This document shows, piece by piece, positions 13,945-25,096 of a stretch of 64,000 bases of DNA (position 1 is its first letter; each line of letters starts with the position of its first letter). The translations under genes were made by a program, and so were the position numbers. Location: assembly GCA_030549495.1 (NCBI GenBank), contig JAUIRK010000855.1, positions 10,001 through 74,000 of the forward strand, written 5' to 3'. The notes beneath the pieces are model-generated. The model searched no databases, was not told the DNA's origin, and saw nothing but the letters and a program-made list of their open reading frames with translations. Source of the stretch: Nectonema munidae (taxonomy: Eukaryota; Nematomorpha; Nectonematoida; Nectonematidae).

Positions 13945-15049
13945 TTAATTAGAAGAGATATTCAAATTCTGATTGCAGATTCGGAATCTACGCCTAAAAC
14001 TGAGTAAGAATCACCTATAAAATAATTTTCTAAAAAAATTTTCCAATACCCCCCCCTTGGGAAAAAAGGTCCGTTAGTGACATTTCATCCTAACTTTTTA
14101 ATTATAAGAGATATTCAAATTCTGATTGCAGATTCGGAATCTACGCCTAAAACTGAGTAAGAATCAACTATAAAATTAAATTAAAAAAAATTTTTTGTCC
14201 CCGGGCCGAATTCGGCTATCCCGTGGATCGGGAACGGTATGAGATATGGAAAAACTTATTATACCGTTGGAATCAGCGTCAAATTCTCTACAAGACAGTA
14301 CTATAAAATTATAATTAGTTTGAGAAAATAAAAAAATATTCGCGAAAAACGCTTAAACGTGCTCTAAATCGCTTGAAAATAGTGCTAAAATGCTTATATT
14401 TGAGTAAAATATCACATTGTGAAATTATATCAGATTTTCATTGTAAGCAACGTAGTCAGTAAGTGATAACATTTCCTAACTTTTTAATTAGAAGAGATAT
14501 TCAAGTTCTGATTGCAGATTCGGAATCTACGCATAAAACTGAGTCAGAATCAACTGTAAAAAAAATTTCGAAAAAATTCTCCAATACCCCCCCCTTGGGA
14601 AAATGAGGTCCGTTAGTGACATTTCGTCCTAACTTTTTAATTAGAAGAGATATTCAAATTCTGATTGCAGATTCGGAATCTACGCATAAATCCCTCTCAG
14701 AATCAATTATTAAATAAAAAATCCATCATTGGGAAAAAAATTTTTTTTTTTTAAATTCTCCAATACCCCCCCCTTGGGAAAATGAGGTCCGTTAGTGACA
14801 TTTCGTCCTAACTTTTTAATTAGAAGAGATATTCAAATTCTGATTGCAGATTCGGAATCTACGCATAAAACTGAGTCAGAATCAACTGTAAAAAAAATTT
14901 CGAAAATTTTGAAAATTTTACAAGTTTTTGTCTTGCCTCATAACTGCCCAGCCAAAACTACAAGTCCGATCCTTCTGAAACTTTATATAATTGTTTATAA
15001 ATGTATTCTACATCATATTCAGTAATTATTTTCATCACGTCCCATCATG

Positions 15050-15545
15050 TTGACCCCGGGCCGAACCCGGGTCCCGGTAGTTCCCGAACGGTATGAGATA
15101 TGAAAAAACTGATTGCACCGTTGGAATCAGCATCAAAAACTACATCAGATTCAACTATTATATTAGTTACGTCCAAAATTTTTGATTTCGGGGCCGAATT
15201 CGGCTCCCCGTGGATCGGGAACGGTACAAGATATGGAAAAACTGATTGCACCGTTGGAATCAGCATCAAAAACTACATCAGATTCAACTATTATATTAGT
15301 TACGTCCAAAATTTTTAATTTCGGCCCGATTTCGGCTCCCCGTGGATCGGGAACGGTACAAGATATGGAAAAACTGATTGCACCGTTGGAATCAGCATCA
15401 AAAACTACACCAGATTCAACTATTATATTGGTCACGGCCACTCAGGTTCAAATTTTGGCTACTTCGGGGCGCCGTGGATCGGGACCGGTATGAGATATGG
15501 AAAAACTGAAGGCAGCGCTGGAATCAGCATAAAAAACTACCTTAG
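15050..15545 (+). repeat. second satellite family, run of four units
   Basis: Four tandem units of about 120 bp: CG-rich linker with 'ggccgaattcggctccccgt', then 'ggatcgggaacggta', 'aaaaactgattgcaccgttg' and 'gaatcagcatcaaaaactac'. Units 1-3 are close to each other; the fourth is more diverged. Both strands are open over 70-100 codons because the unit lacks stops, which is not evidence of a gene. Confidence 0.85.
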
Positions 15546-15744
15546 ACAACATAATATTATAGAAAAATATATACGGGATCATAAAAATCTTTTTTTAAAA
15601 ATTTATAAAAAAAAATAAAAAAAAAAAATAAATAAATTCCGGGAAATAATCCCCGGGTACACCCCCATGGTGAATATGAGGTCGGGAGATAGAAATAGAA
15701 AAAAAAAAATTTTTAAAAAATTTCATGTACCCCCCCCTTGGGAA

Positions 15745-15919
15745 AAAAATCTGAGGTCCGTTAGTGAGTTTTGAGGTCCGTTAGTGAGCTTTTGAGGTCC
15801 GTTAGTGAGGTCCGTTAGTGAGCTCCCAGGCTGAGAGCTCACTAAAGGACGCATTTCGACCAAAAATTCAGGATGAGAGCGCACTAACGGACCTTTTTGA
15901 GGTCCGTTAGTGCGTAGGA
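15745..15919. repeat. satellite/telomere junction with inverted GAGGTCCGTTAGTGA tags
   Basis: The tag 'gaggtccgttagtgag' is repeated four times at short spacing, then appears inverted ('gagctcactaaaggac' and 'gcgcactaacggacct'), then again forward, directly before the CCCTAA array at 15920. The spacing is much tighter than in the rest of the satellite. Confidence 0.8.
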
Positions 15920-16426
15920 CCCTAACCCTAACCCTAACCCTAACCCTAACCCTAACCCTAACCCTAACCCTAACCCTAACCCTAACCCTAACCCTAACCC
16001 TAACCCTAACCCTAACCCTAACCCTAACCCTAACCCTAACCCTAACCCTAACCCTAACCCTAACCCTAACCCTAACCCTAACCCTAACCCTAACCCTAAC
16101 CCTAACCCTAACCCTAACCCTAACCCTAACCCTAACCCTAACCCTAACCCTAACCCTAACCCTAACCCTAACCCTAACCCTAACCCTAACCCTACCCCTA
16201 ACCCTAACCCTAACCCTAACCCTAACCCTAACCCTAACCCTAACCCTAACCCTAACCCTAACCCTAACCCTAACCCTAACCCTAACCCTAACCCTAACCC
16301 TACCCTAACCCTAACCCTAACCCTAACCCTAACCCTAACCCTAACCCTAACCCTAACCCTAACCCTACCCTAACCCTAACCCTAACCCTAACCCTAACCC
16401 TAACCCTAACCCTACCCTAACCCTAA
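15920..16426 (+). repeat. internal telomeric CCCTAA array
   Basis: About 84 nearly perfect CCCTAA units with rare CCCTA and CCCCTA variants, in the same orientation as the array at 4715. The change to CCCTGG at 16427 keeps the hexamer register. Confidence 0.95.
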
Positions 16427-18124
16427 CCCTGGCCCTGGCCCTGGCCTGGCCCTGGCCTGGCCTGGCCTGGCCTGGCCTGGCCTGGCCTGGCCCTGGCCTG
16501 GCCTGGCCTGGCCTGGCCTGGCCTGGCCTGGCCTGGCCTGGCCTGGCCTGGCCTGGCCTGGCCTGGCCCTGGCCCTGGCCTGGCCTGGCCTGGCCTGGCC
16601 TGGCCTGGCCTGGCCTGGCCTGGCCTGGCCCTGGCCTGGCCTGGCCTGGCCTGGCCTGGCCTGGCCTGGCCTGGCCTGGCCTGGCCTGGCCTGGCCTGGC
16701 CCTGGCTGGCCCTGGCCCTGGCCTGGCCTGGCCTGGCCTGGCCTGGCCTGGCCTGGCCTGGCCTGGCCTGGCCTGGCCTGGCCTGGCCTGGCCTGGCCCT
16801 GGCCTGGCCTGGCCCTGGCCCTGGCCCTGGCCCTGGCCTGGCCCTGGCCTGGCCTGGCCCTGGCCTGGCCTGGCCTGGCCTGGCCTGGCCTGGCCTGGCC
16901 TGGCCTGGCCTGGCCTGGCCTGGCCTGGCCTGGCCTGGCCTGGCCCTGGCCTGGCCTGGCCCTGGCCTGGCCTGGCCTGGCCCTGGCCTGGCCTGGCCTG
17001 GCCTGGCCTGGCCCTGGCCTGGCCTGGCCTGGCCTGGCCTGGCCTGGCCTGGCCTGGCCCTGGCCCTGGCCTGGCCTGGCCTGGCCTGGCCCTGGCCTGG
17101 CCTGGCCTGGCCTGGCCTGGCCTGGCCTGGCCTGGCCTGGCCTGGCCTGGCCCTGGCCTGGCCTGGCCTGGCCCTGGCCTGGCCCTGGCCTGGCCCTGGC
17201 CTGGCCTGGCCTGGCCCTGGCCTGGCCCTGGCCTGGCCTGGCCCTGGCCCTGGCCTGGCCCTGGCCTGGCCTGGCCTGGCCTGGCCTGGCCTGGCCTGGC
17301 CTGGCCCTGGCCCTGGCCTGGCCTGGCCTGGCCTGGCCTGGCCCTGGCCTGGCCTGGCCTGGCCTGGCCTGGCCCCTGGCCCTGGCCCTGGCCTGGCCCT
17401 GGCCCTGGCCTGGCCTGGCCTGGCCTGGCCTGGCCTGGCCCTGGCCTGGCCTGGCCTGGCCTGGCCTGGCCTGGCCTGGCCTGGCCTGGCCCTGGCCTGG
17501 CCTGGCCCTGGCCTGCCCTGGCCCTGGCCTGGCCTGGCCTGGCCTGGCCTGGCCCTGGCCCTGGCCTGGCCCTGGCCTGGCCTGGCCTGGCCTGGCCCTG
17601 GCCTGGCCTGGCCTGGCCTGGCCTGGCCTGGCCTGGCCTGGCCTGGCCCTGGCCTGGCCTGGCCTGGCCTGGCCTGGCCTGGCCCCTGGCCTGGCCTGGC
17701 CTGGCCTGGCCCTGGCCTGGCCTGGCCTGGCCTGGCCTGGCCTGGCCTGGCCTGGCCTGGCCTGGCCTGGCCTGGCCTGGCCTGGCCTGGCCTGGCCCTG
17801 GCCTGGCCTGGCCTGGCCCTGGCCTGGCCTGGCCTGGCCTGGCCTGGCCTGGCCCTGGCCTGGCCCTGGCCTGGCCTGGCCTGGCCTGGCCTGGCCTGGC
17901 CTGGCCTGGCCTGGCCTGGCCTGGCCTGGCCTGGCCTGGCCTGGCCTGGCCTGGCCCTGGCCTGGCCTGGCCTGGCCTGGCCTGGCCTGGCCTGGCCTGG
18001 CCTGGCCCTGGCCTGGCCTGGCCCTGGCCTGGCCTGGCCTGGCCTGGCCTGGCCTGGCCTGGCCTGGCCTGGCCTGGCCTGGCCTGGCCTGGCCCTGGCC
18101 TGGCCCTGGCCTGGCCTGGCCTGG
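16427..18124 (+). repeat. CCTGG/CCCTGG array inside the internal telomere block
   Basis: A mixture of CCTGG pentamers and many CCCTGG hexamers, richer in hexamers than the array at 1-4714. It is bounded on both sides by CCCTAA without a break in register. It is probably telomere DNA with base-calling errors, for the reason given for 1-4714. Confidence 0.85.
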
Positions 18125-18418
18125 CCTAACCCTAACCCTAACCCTAACCCTAACCCTAACCTACCCTAACCCTAACCCTAACCCTAACCCTAACCCTAAC
18201 CCTAACCCTAACCCCTAACCCTAACCCTAACCCTAACCCTAACCCTAACCCTAACCCTAACCCTAACCCTAACCCTAACCCTAACCCTAACCCTAACCCT
18301 AACCCTAACCCTAACCCTAACCCTAACCCTAACCCTAACCCTAACCCCCTAACCCTAACCCTAACCCTAACCCTAACCCTAACCCTAACCCTAACCCTAA
18401 CCCTAACCCTAACCCTAA
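18125..18418 (+). repeat. internal telomeric CCCTAA array, inner end
   Basis: About 48 CCCTAA units, ending at 'aaccctaaca' next to AT-rich DNA. With 15920-18124 it forms a 2.5-kb interstitial telomere block facing the same way as the outer telomere. Confidence 0.95.
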
Positions 18419-18498
18419 CAAAATTATAAAATTTATATTTATTTTTTTTAAAAAAAAATTAAAAAATATAATAAAAAAAAAAAAAAAAAAAGAAAATT
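18419..18498. other. AT-rich filler between telomere block and duplicated segment
   Basis: Eighty bases of almost pure A/T, including a long A run, with no feature of its own. It marks the join between telomeric repeats and the left edge of the segment duplicated at 28146. Confidence 0.6.
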
Positions 18499-18847
18499 TT
18501 AATAGGAAATCATAGAAGGAAGACAAAGTAGACGATAAACGTTAAAAACTGGAGTTTGTTTTTGTTTAAAATTTTAAATAAATGTATATTATGTCTTCCT
18601 TCAATCATTTCTCATTATCATCAACTTATAATAAGGATATAAAAAGTCACTTTAATTAATCTTACACATTTAGAGACAAACTTATACCAGCATTTTCGTT
18701 CTATGAAATTACTTCTTTCAAACAGAATATTCTCTATATTTTGAAAAAAAGTTTAGTCTTTATTCACAAGGTTTTCAAAATGAACCTCTGAGAAAAGCTC
18801 AGCCAGACAAATTTCTCTTCAGCTAAAGCCTCAACAAAAAAGTCCTA
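18499..18847 (+). repeat. duplicated 350-bp left flank, copy 1
   Basis: From 'ttttaataggaaatcatag' to 'aaaaaagtcctatt' this is nearly identical to 28146-28498. It lies outside the TTAA that borders the piggyBac-like element, so it is flanking DNA shared by duplication. No open frame is seen. Confidence 0.85.
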
Positions 18848-18959
18848 TTAACCCTATTAGTGCTGGGCAAAATTTGTCCGCTCAAGTGCTGGGGGGGGGG
18901 GGGCGTAAAGAGCCCCCCTTATTTTTCTCAGATATTAATAAGTTTTTATAAATATTTTT

Positions 18960-19790
18960 AATGTTACATATATATTTCAACTATGCTGAATTCAGTAGTG
19001 ATGTCCATTTTTTTTATCAAAATCAATCAAACCTGTCAAAAAATTTATTTATATTTGACAGCTCATCTCAAAAAGGAACTTTTTATTTAAATAATTATAT
19101 AAAGTTTTTTAAGCATGTATACCCATTTTCAAATATGCTTAATTCAGTGGTGATATTCATTTTTTTATGAAAATCAATCAAACCTGTCAAAAAATTGATC
19201 TAAATGTGACAGCTCATCTCAAAAAGGAACTTTTTATCTAAATAAGTATATAAAGTTTTTTACACATGTATACCCATTTTCAAATATGCTGAATTCAGTG
19301 GTGATATTCATTTTTTATGAAAATCTATCAAACCTGTCAAAAAATTGATTTAAATGTGACATCTCATCTCAAAAAGGAACTTTTATCTAAATAAGTATAT
19401 AACGTTTTTTACACATGTATACCCATTTTCAAATATGCTGAATTCAGTGGTGACATTCATTTTTTTTTATAAAAATCACTCAAACCTGTCAAAAAAGTGA
19501 TTTACATATGATAGCTCATCTCAAAAAAGAAACTTTTTATCTAAATAATTATATAATGTTTTTTACACATATACACCCATTTTCAAGCATGCTGAATTCA
19601 GCGGTGATATTCATTTTTTTTTATAAAAATCAATTAAAGTTATCATAGAATTGGTTTATATATGACAGCTCATCTTAAAAAGAAACTTTTTATCTAAGTA
19701 ATAATATAAAGTTTATTACACATATATACCCATTTTTAAGCATGCGTAATTCAGTGGTGATATTCATTTTTTTTAATAAAAATCAATAAC
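18960..19790 (+). repeat. internal tandem repeat A of the piggyBac-like element, ~150-160-bp units
   Basis: Five to six degenerate units, each with 'acacatgtatacccattttc', 'gctgaattcagtggtgatat', 'caatcaaacctgtcaaaaaa' and 'gctcatctcaaaaaggaact'. Later units are more diverged. A solitary unit lies near 53150 and an inverted one near 54180. Confidence 0.85.
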
Positions 19791-20879
19791 CAAAAATCGA
19801 TTAAACCTGTAAATCAATGTCAAATATATAAACATAAAAATAACTTCTACTTGCAGTTTTGTCAGGTAATTATTTTCTTAATTTATTTAATAAACCAACT
19901 TTAGGTGTTTAATTCACTCAAAATATTTCATTCTTCTCTAACTTATGTAGCTCGATAGGATCTCCATCTTTTTGGCTACAAATTCGTTATCGGCTCGTAG
20001 TCTCTACGCCATATTATAATTTACAGTATGTAATTTTGGTATTCATTCTATGATGATCCTTTCTTGGTAGCTCTTTTTTCATTAGAAATTTATATTCTTC
20101 AATGTGTGTTCGAAAATTTTTTTATAAGGATAAAATTACTTTTTTCCTTTCAGGCCTGAATATTTGTCAACCAATCTTATTTCAAAGGATTTTTTCTGAT
20201 GAATCATTCGTGATGTTGATTGTTCAATTACAAAAAGTTGTCAACGTTCTTCATCTAGAAAATTATCTCTTTGACACAATAGGAAAAAGATGGACAAATT
20301 CAATTTAAATTAAAAATATCTTGATAGTGACTAAATTCTCACATATTGGCATCTGTGCCATTTTTGATAAATCTGACCTATTCTAAATTTTCAGATTTCC
20401 TACCCATCGTAGCTAAATGTTAATTGTAATCCTAGATGATAAGCTATAGATTTAAATATTTTTCATTTGTAAAATAGGAACTTGTTCTTCACAGTCAAAA
20501 TCTTTTTTGAAGTATATAATTAAACCACTTCCTAGTTCATTAGAACATGGTAGATCTTCCATTTAGTAAAGATACATTTTTTTTAATTATTTGTTTTGAT
20601 CACATGTTCTCTTTTCAATTAGTTTTCAACTTGGTTCCTTCTCTCATACAAATTTTCAAAAGATTTTATAATACGTTTTATTTTTTTTAATAAATATTTC
20701 ATACTCAAGATGATTGTAGAAAGTATTATAAGCCAAAATATACAAAAAAAAAAAGTATATTTTTACTATATACCTAATATGCAGCCATTTTTTGAAATTT
20801 TTTTACAGAACTGATTTTCATGCATACATTACTAATTCAATTGCCACTTCGAGATATTTTTTAACCGTATTATCCAAAA

Positions 20880-22690
20880 TCCAGTACAGAAATAAAATAA
20901 GCATAATCGATTTGGTATAAAACAGATATTTTATTTTTTTGAAGATATTTTTGAAAATCTAGAAGTAAACCGCAAATCTTATTCAAGCTTTCAGATATTT
21001 TAAAACCATAAATGCCAAACCTGAGTCCAAAAATGAAACCAGCATCTTCCATTTGGCATAAAAACACATATTTTATTTAAAGTTCAAAAATATTTCTGTA
21101 GACATTAGACGTAAATCGAAAATTTGATTGACACTTTCAGACATTTAAAACCTCTAAATGCAAAAAATGATTTCAGAAATAAAAATTATCATGGTCGAAT
21201 TGGTATAAAAACATATATTTCATGTAAAATTAGAGAGGATATTTTGGGATATAGTTTTCAGACATAAACTGTAAATTTGATTGACACCAGCAGTAAAACC
21301 TCTAAATGCGAAAACTGTGTTCAGAAATGAAATCATCATGATCTATTTGCTATAAAAACAAATTTTAGAACTAAACGCAAATTTAATTGATACTTATATG
21401 TATTTCAAATTCAAACTGCAAAAATTGAGTTCATAAATGAAACTAGCATGGTTGATTTGGTATAAAAACATATATTTAATTGTAAAATTTGAATGAATGT
21501 TTTTGTAGACAATTTTTAAAAGTAAACCGCAAATTTGATTAACACTTATAGGTATTTTCACATCCTAAATGTAAAAAATGAGTTCAGAAATGAAAACAGC
21601 ATGATTGATTTGGTATAAAAACAAATATTTCAAGAGAATATTTTTAGAGACAATTTTTAGAAGTAAACCGTAAATTTGATTAACACTTATAGGTATTTTT
21701 ACATCCTAAAAGTAAAAAATGAGTCTAGAAATGAAACTAGCATGGCCGATTTAGTATAACACATATATTTCATTGTAAAATTTGTGTGAATGTTTTTGGA
21801 GATAATTTTTAGAAGTAAACCACAAATTTGATTAACACTTATAAGTATTTCCAGATCCTAAACGTAAAAAATATGTCCAGAAATGAAACCAGCATGGCCG
21901 ATTTAGTATAACTCTTATATTTTATGTAAAATGTGAAGGAATGTTTTTGGAGACAATTTTCAGAAGTAAACCGCAAATTTGATTACTACTTATATGTATT
22001 TTCAAATCCTAAATGTGAAAAATGAGTCCAGAAATGAAAACAGTATGACCGATTTAGTATAAAGACATATATTTCATGTAAAATTGAGAGAATATTTTTT
22101 GAGATAGCTTTTAGAAGTAAACCGCAAATTTTGACTGATATTTTAAAACCTCTAAATGTGAAAAATGAGGTCAGAAATGAAAACAGCATGGTTGATTTGG
22201 TATAAAACATATATTTCATTGTAAAATTTGAATGAATGTTTTTGGAGACAATTTTTAGAAGTAAACCGCAAATTTGATTAACACTTATAGATATTTTCAC
22301 ATCCTAAACGTAAAAAATGAGTCCAGAAATGAAACCAACATGACCGATTTAGTATAACACATATATTTCATTGTAAAATTTGATGAATGTTTTTGGAGAT
22401 AATTTTTAGAAGTAAACCGCAAATTTGATTAACACTTATAGGTATTTCCAGATCCTAAACGTAAAAAATGAGTCCAGAAATGAAACCACCATGGCCGATT
22501 TATTATAACCCATATATTTTATGTAAAATGTGAAGGAATGTTTTTGGAGACAATTTTCAGAAGTAAACCGCAAATTTGATTACTACTTATATGTATTTTC
22601 AAATCCTAAATGTGAAAAATGAGTCCAGAAATGAAAACAGCATGACCGATTTAGTATAAAAACATATATTTTATGTAAAATTTGAAGGTA
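20880..22690 (+). repeat. internal tandem repeat B of the piggyBac-like element, ~130-155-bp units
   Basis: About twelve degenerate units with 'agaagtaaaccgcaaatttg', 'atgagtccagaaatgaaa', 'catggttgatttggtataaa' and 'acatatatttcat'. The same units occur in copy 2 (30660-31760). Open frames on the - strand repeat with the unit and are not genes. Confidence 0.85.
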
Positions 22691-23298
22691 TATTTTATTA
22701 GATATATTTTTAATCAATCAAAATTTTGATTGACATTTTCTAAAAAGTAGCCATGATTATTGAAAAAATTAAATATATAAAGTGTTATGCGTTCCAAACT
22801 GTATATAATTATAAATTTTCAGGGTATTATATAATATAGATCCTAAGTTATAAGGTTAAGTTCAGATAATGTCAAAATTTTGCTGAAAAATTTTAATTTT
22901 TTATTTTGATTGACAGTTTTGAACATGAAGGGGTCATTTAACTACCATGAAAATGGTTTCAAAAGATGCAGCTAACAATTTTAGGAAAAGTCACAAAATT
23001 TGAAGGGATATGATTCAGCCAATTTTCTACAATTAAGTGAAGGGGGGCGTTTTACGCCCCCCAGCACTAATAGGGTTCTTTTGAAACATTTTACTTACTC
23101 ATGATACTCGATTGCACAAATTATATTAATCACTAACACATGATGTGAATGACAAGACGTGACACATTAAAATAGAAACATATATCATACGAACACGACA
23201 GACAAATCAAAAACATAAGTTTATAACACTCTTCTAAACATCTTATTTTTTACTACACGCTTAGATTGCACATCATTAATTCTTAAAAATTCTCAATT

Positions 23299-24876
23299 TA
23301 TGTCAAATCAAACAAACGTTTACGCCTAGAGCTTACACTTCAAGATAAAATTAAGCTAATAAAAGATTCTGATAGTGTTCCAGGATTTTCTCAAAGGCAA
23401 CTTGCTGAAAAATACAATATTGGCAAATCAACCGTCGGAGATATACTCCGTAAAAAAGACATTTACATAAAAAAATATGAAACTAATTCAAGTTTGAAAA
23501 AAAAGATTTGATACTAAATGCAAATATGCTGACATTGACGAAGTGTTATGGAAATGGTTCTCTACAGCACGGAGTAAAAACATACCGATTTTAGGACCTA
23601 TTTTACAAGAAAAAGTGCTTTTTTTTCGCAAATGAATGAATTCAGAGCCTCAAATGGATTGCTTGAAAGATGGCGTGCTAGATATTCCGTAAATTTCTAT
23701 AAAATTAGTGGAGAAAAAACCCCTGAAAATACAGAAAATGTAATATCTGAATTTAAAGTGCGTCTTCAGGCTATTACAAAAGGTTATTCATCTTCTGATA
23801 TTTTCAATTGTGATGAAACCGGCTTGTTTTTTCGTGCTTTACTAGAAAAAACTCTTTCAGTAAAGAATCAAAACTTTAAAGGTAGAAAGAAAGCAAAAGA
23901 GAGATTAACTGTTATGCTAACATTCAGCTCAAGTGGCGAAAAACGTAAGCCGGTAGTGATAGGTAAATTTTTTGTGTTTAAATCATGGCCTTGAAATTTA
24001 ATATTTTTGTTATTTTAGGAAAATCAATTAACCCCAGATGCTTCAAAGGTATTGATAAAGATAATTTACCAGTCATATATTTTGCTAATAGAAAATCTTG
24101 GATGACGTCTACCTTGTTTACTAGTTGGATAAGCAAGATTAACAAGGAAATGAAGCATAAGAAACGTAACATATTAATGTTCTTAGATAATGCTACATCC
24201 CACGCTACAGATTTAAGATTAAGTAATGTTACTCTCAAATTTTTGCCACCAAACACTACGTCTTCACTCCAACCTCTTGACCATGGAATTATAAGATCTT
24301 TCAAGCCTTGCTACAGAAAACTGATGATAACTTCACTTCTCACAAAAATTGACGATTCAAGTTCAGCTAAAGAACTTTGCCAGAGAATTACAGTATTTGA
24401 TGCTATTCACTGGATTTCAACAGCTTGGGGAAATATTACCCAACAGACAATGCTTTTCTTCAGCAGGTTTTAGCTATTTAAATTCAATACATATAGATGA
24501 GAGTATTGAAGATAATCTTGATAAGAATGAAAATCAAGCTCATGAACTGGCTAAAGAGCTTCAAATAGATTAAGTTGATATATATTTTGACAAAGACTTA
24601 CCAATTGAAAAAGATTCTGATGTCTGGGAAAAGAACTTAGTCTCTGGTCTCCTTTTGCATTCTGAAAACATGGAAACTAGCAGTGATGATGAAAAAAATG
24701 ATACTAGTAATGCATTAGTGAAAAATGTAAAAGATTTATCTCTTATTGAAACTCTTCAACTTCTTAGAAATATTCATGAAAATACTACAGCAAGATCAAT
24801 ATTTCCACAAGTTTCTAAAATCATTACAGACCTTAAAGATTTGATTGTTCAAAAAGGTAAAAAAAATACAAACTAA
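23299..24876 (+). pseudogene. Tigger/pogo-type transposase, decayed
   Basis: Transposase of the Tc1/mariner-pogo (Tigger) group, which cuts and pastes its element at TA sites. In order: a CENP-B-like N-terminal helix-turn-helix (SQRQLAEKYNIGKSTVGDIL, near 23390-23450), a second DNA-binding part (ARSKNIPILGPILQEK, WRARY), and the DDE_1 catalytic core with CDETGLFF (near 23812), FLDNATSHATD (near 24180) and QPLDHGIIRSFK (near 24270), giving the three catalytic Asp. A 56-bp GT-AG intron (23963-24018) rejoins VIG to KSINPR in frame. The reading is broken by frameshifts near 23325 and 24440 and stops near 23508 and 23630; the acidic C-terminal tail continues to 24876 past a stop at 24571. Removal of the intron leaves a near full-length but inactive copy. 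Confidence 0.9.
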
Positions 24877-25037
24877 GATGGATCAATATTTAAAGTGAAC
24901 AACATTTTTGTTTTTTAATAAATTTATTAAAAAGCGCACGTATTTTTTAATATAACAATCAAAGTATGTTTGCATATAATATACTCGAAAATTAACCCTT
25001 GCTATTTTTTGTATCATAAAATAAACTTTTCACCTCT

Positions 25038-25096
25038 ATAATCCGGCCGTTTTTTCAGGTCCCTTAGCTGGCCGGTTTATAGAGGTTTTACATGTA
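25038..25096. mobile_element. probable right end of the Tigger element
   Basis: 'tctataatccggccgttttt' is followed by 'tagctggccggtttatagag' and 'gttttac', an imperfect inverted pair of the CCTCTATAA-CCGGCC type often seen at Tigger termini, 160 bp after the transposase tail. I did not find the matching left terminus before 23299; the piggyBac-like element ends at 23075, so the left end may have been lost. Confidence 0.5.

Larger units (their letters stand above)
4887..15740. repeat. subtelomeric satellite array, complex higher-order structure
   Basis: After about 250 bp of less regular AT-rich DNA, the region is built from degenerate units of roughly 120-200 bp. Each carries 'aactttttaattagaagag', 'ctgattgcagattcggaatc' and 'tacgcataaa', then poly-A/T, a run 'aatacccccccttggg' and the tag 'aggtccgttagtga'. 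A variant reads 'ctacgccaaaatccctat'. Units alternate irregularly and are interrupted by three copies of a 660-bp block and by a second related satellite. Short open frames here are repeats of the same unit and are not genes. I see no RNA gene or host coding sequence. Confidence 0.9.
18852..23075. mobile_element. non-autonomous piggyBac-like element with internal satellite-like repeats, copy 1
   Basis: The left end TTAA + CCCTATTAGTGCTGG is mirrored at the right end, CCAGCACTAATAGGG (23061-23075). Both ends are followed inward by G- or C-runs ('gcgtaaagagcccccc' left, 'ggcgttttacgcccc' right). A TTAA target and CCC start are typical of piggyBac elements. The left has TTAA; the right is followed by TTCT, so the duplication is not intact here. 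Inside are two blocks of degenerate tandem repeats (18960-19790 and about 20880-22690) and no transposase. Small open frames in it have no recognisable domains. Copy 2 at 28503 has TTAA on both sides. Confidence 0.8.

Noticed and set aside
9090-15493. Several 60-130 codon frames on both strands with shared peptides
   Set aside because: They repeat with the satellite unit on both strands, share no known domain and begin at different points of the unit. They are by-products of stop-poor repeats.
4887-15740. CRISPR array, considered because of regular repeats
   Set aside because: Units are longer, diverged, without unique spacers, and the genome is animal.
15910-16308. 132-codon Thr-Leu repeat frame
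   Set aside because: Translation of CCCTAA telomere repeats.
20102-22300. Small frames inside the piggyBac-like element
   Set aside because: No domain; most recur with repeat B, and the copy-2 equivalents are interrupted.
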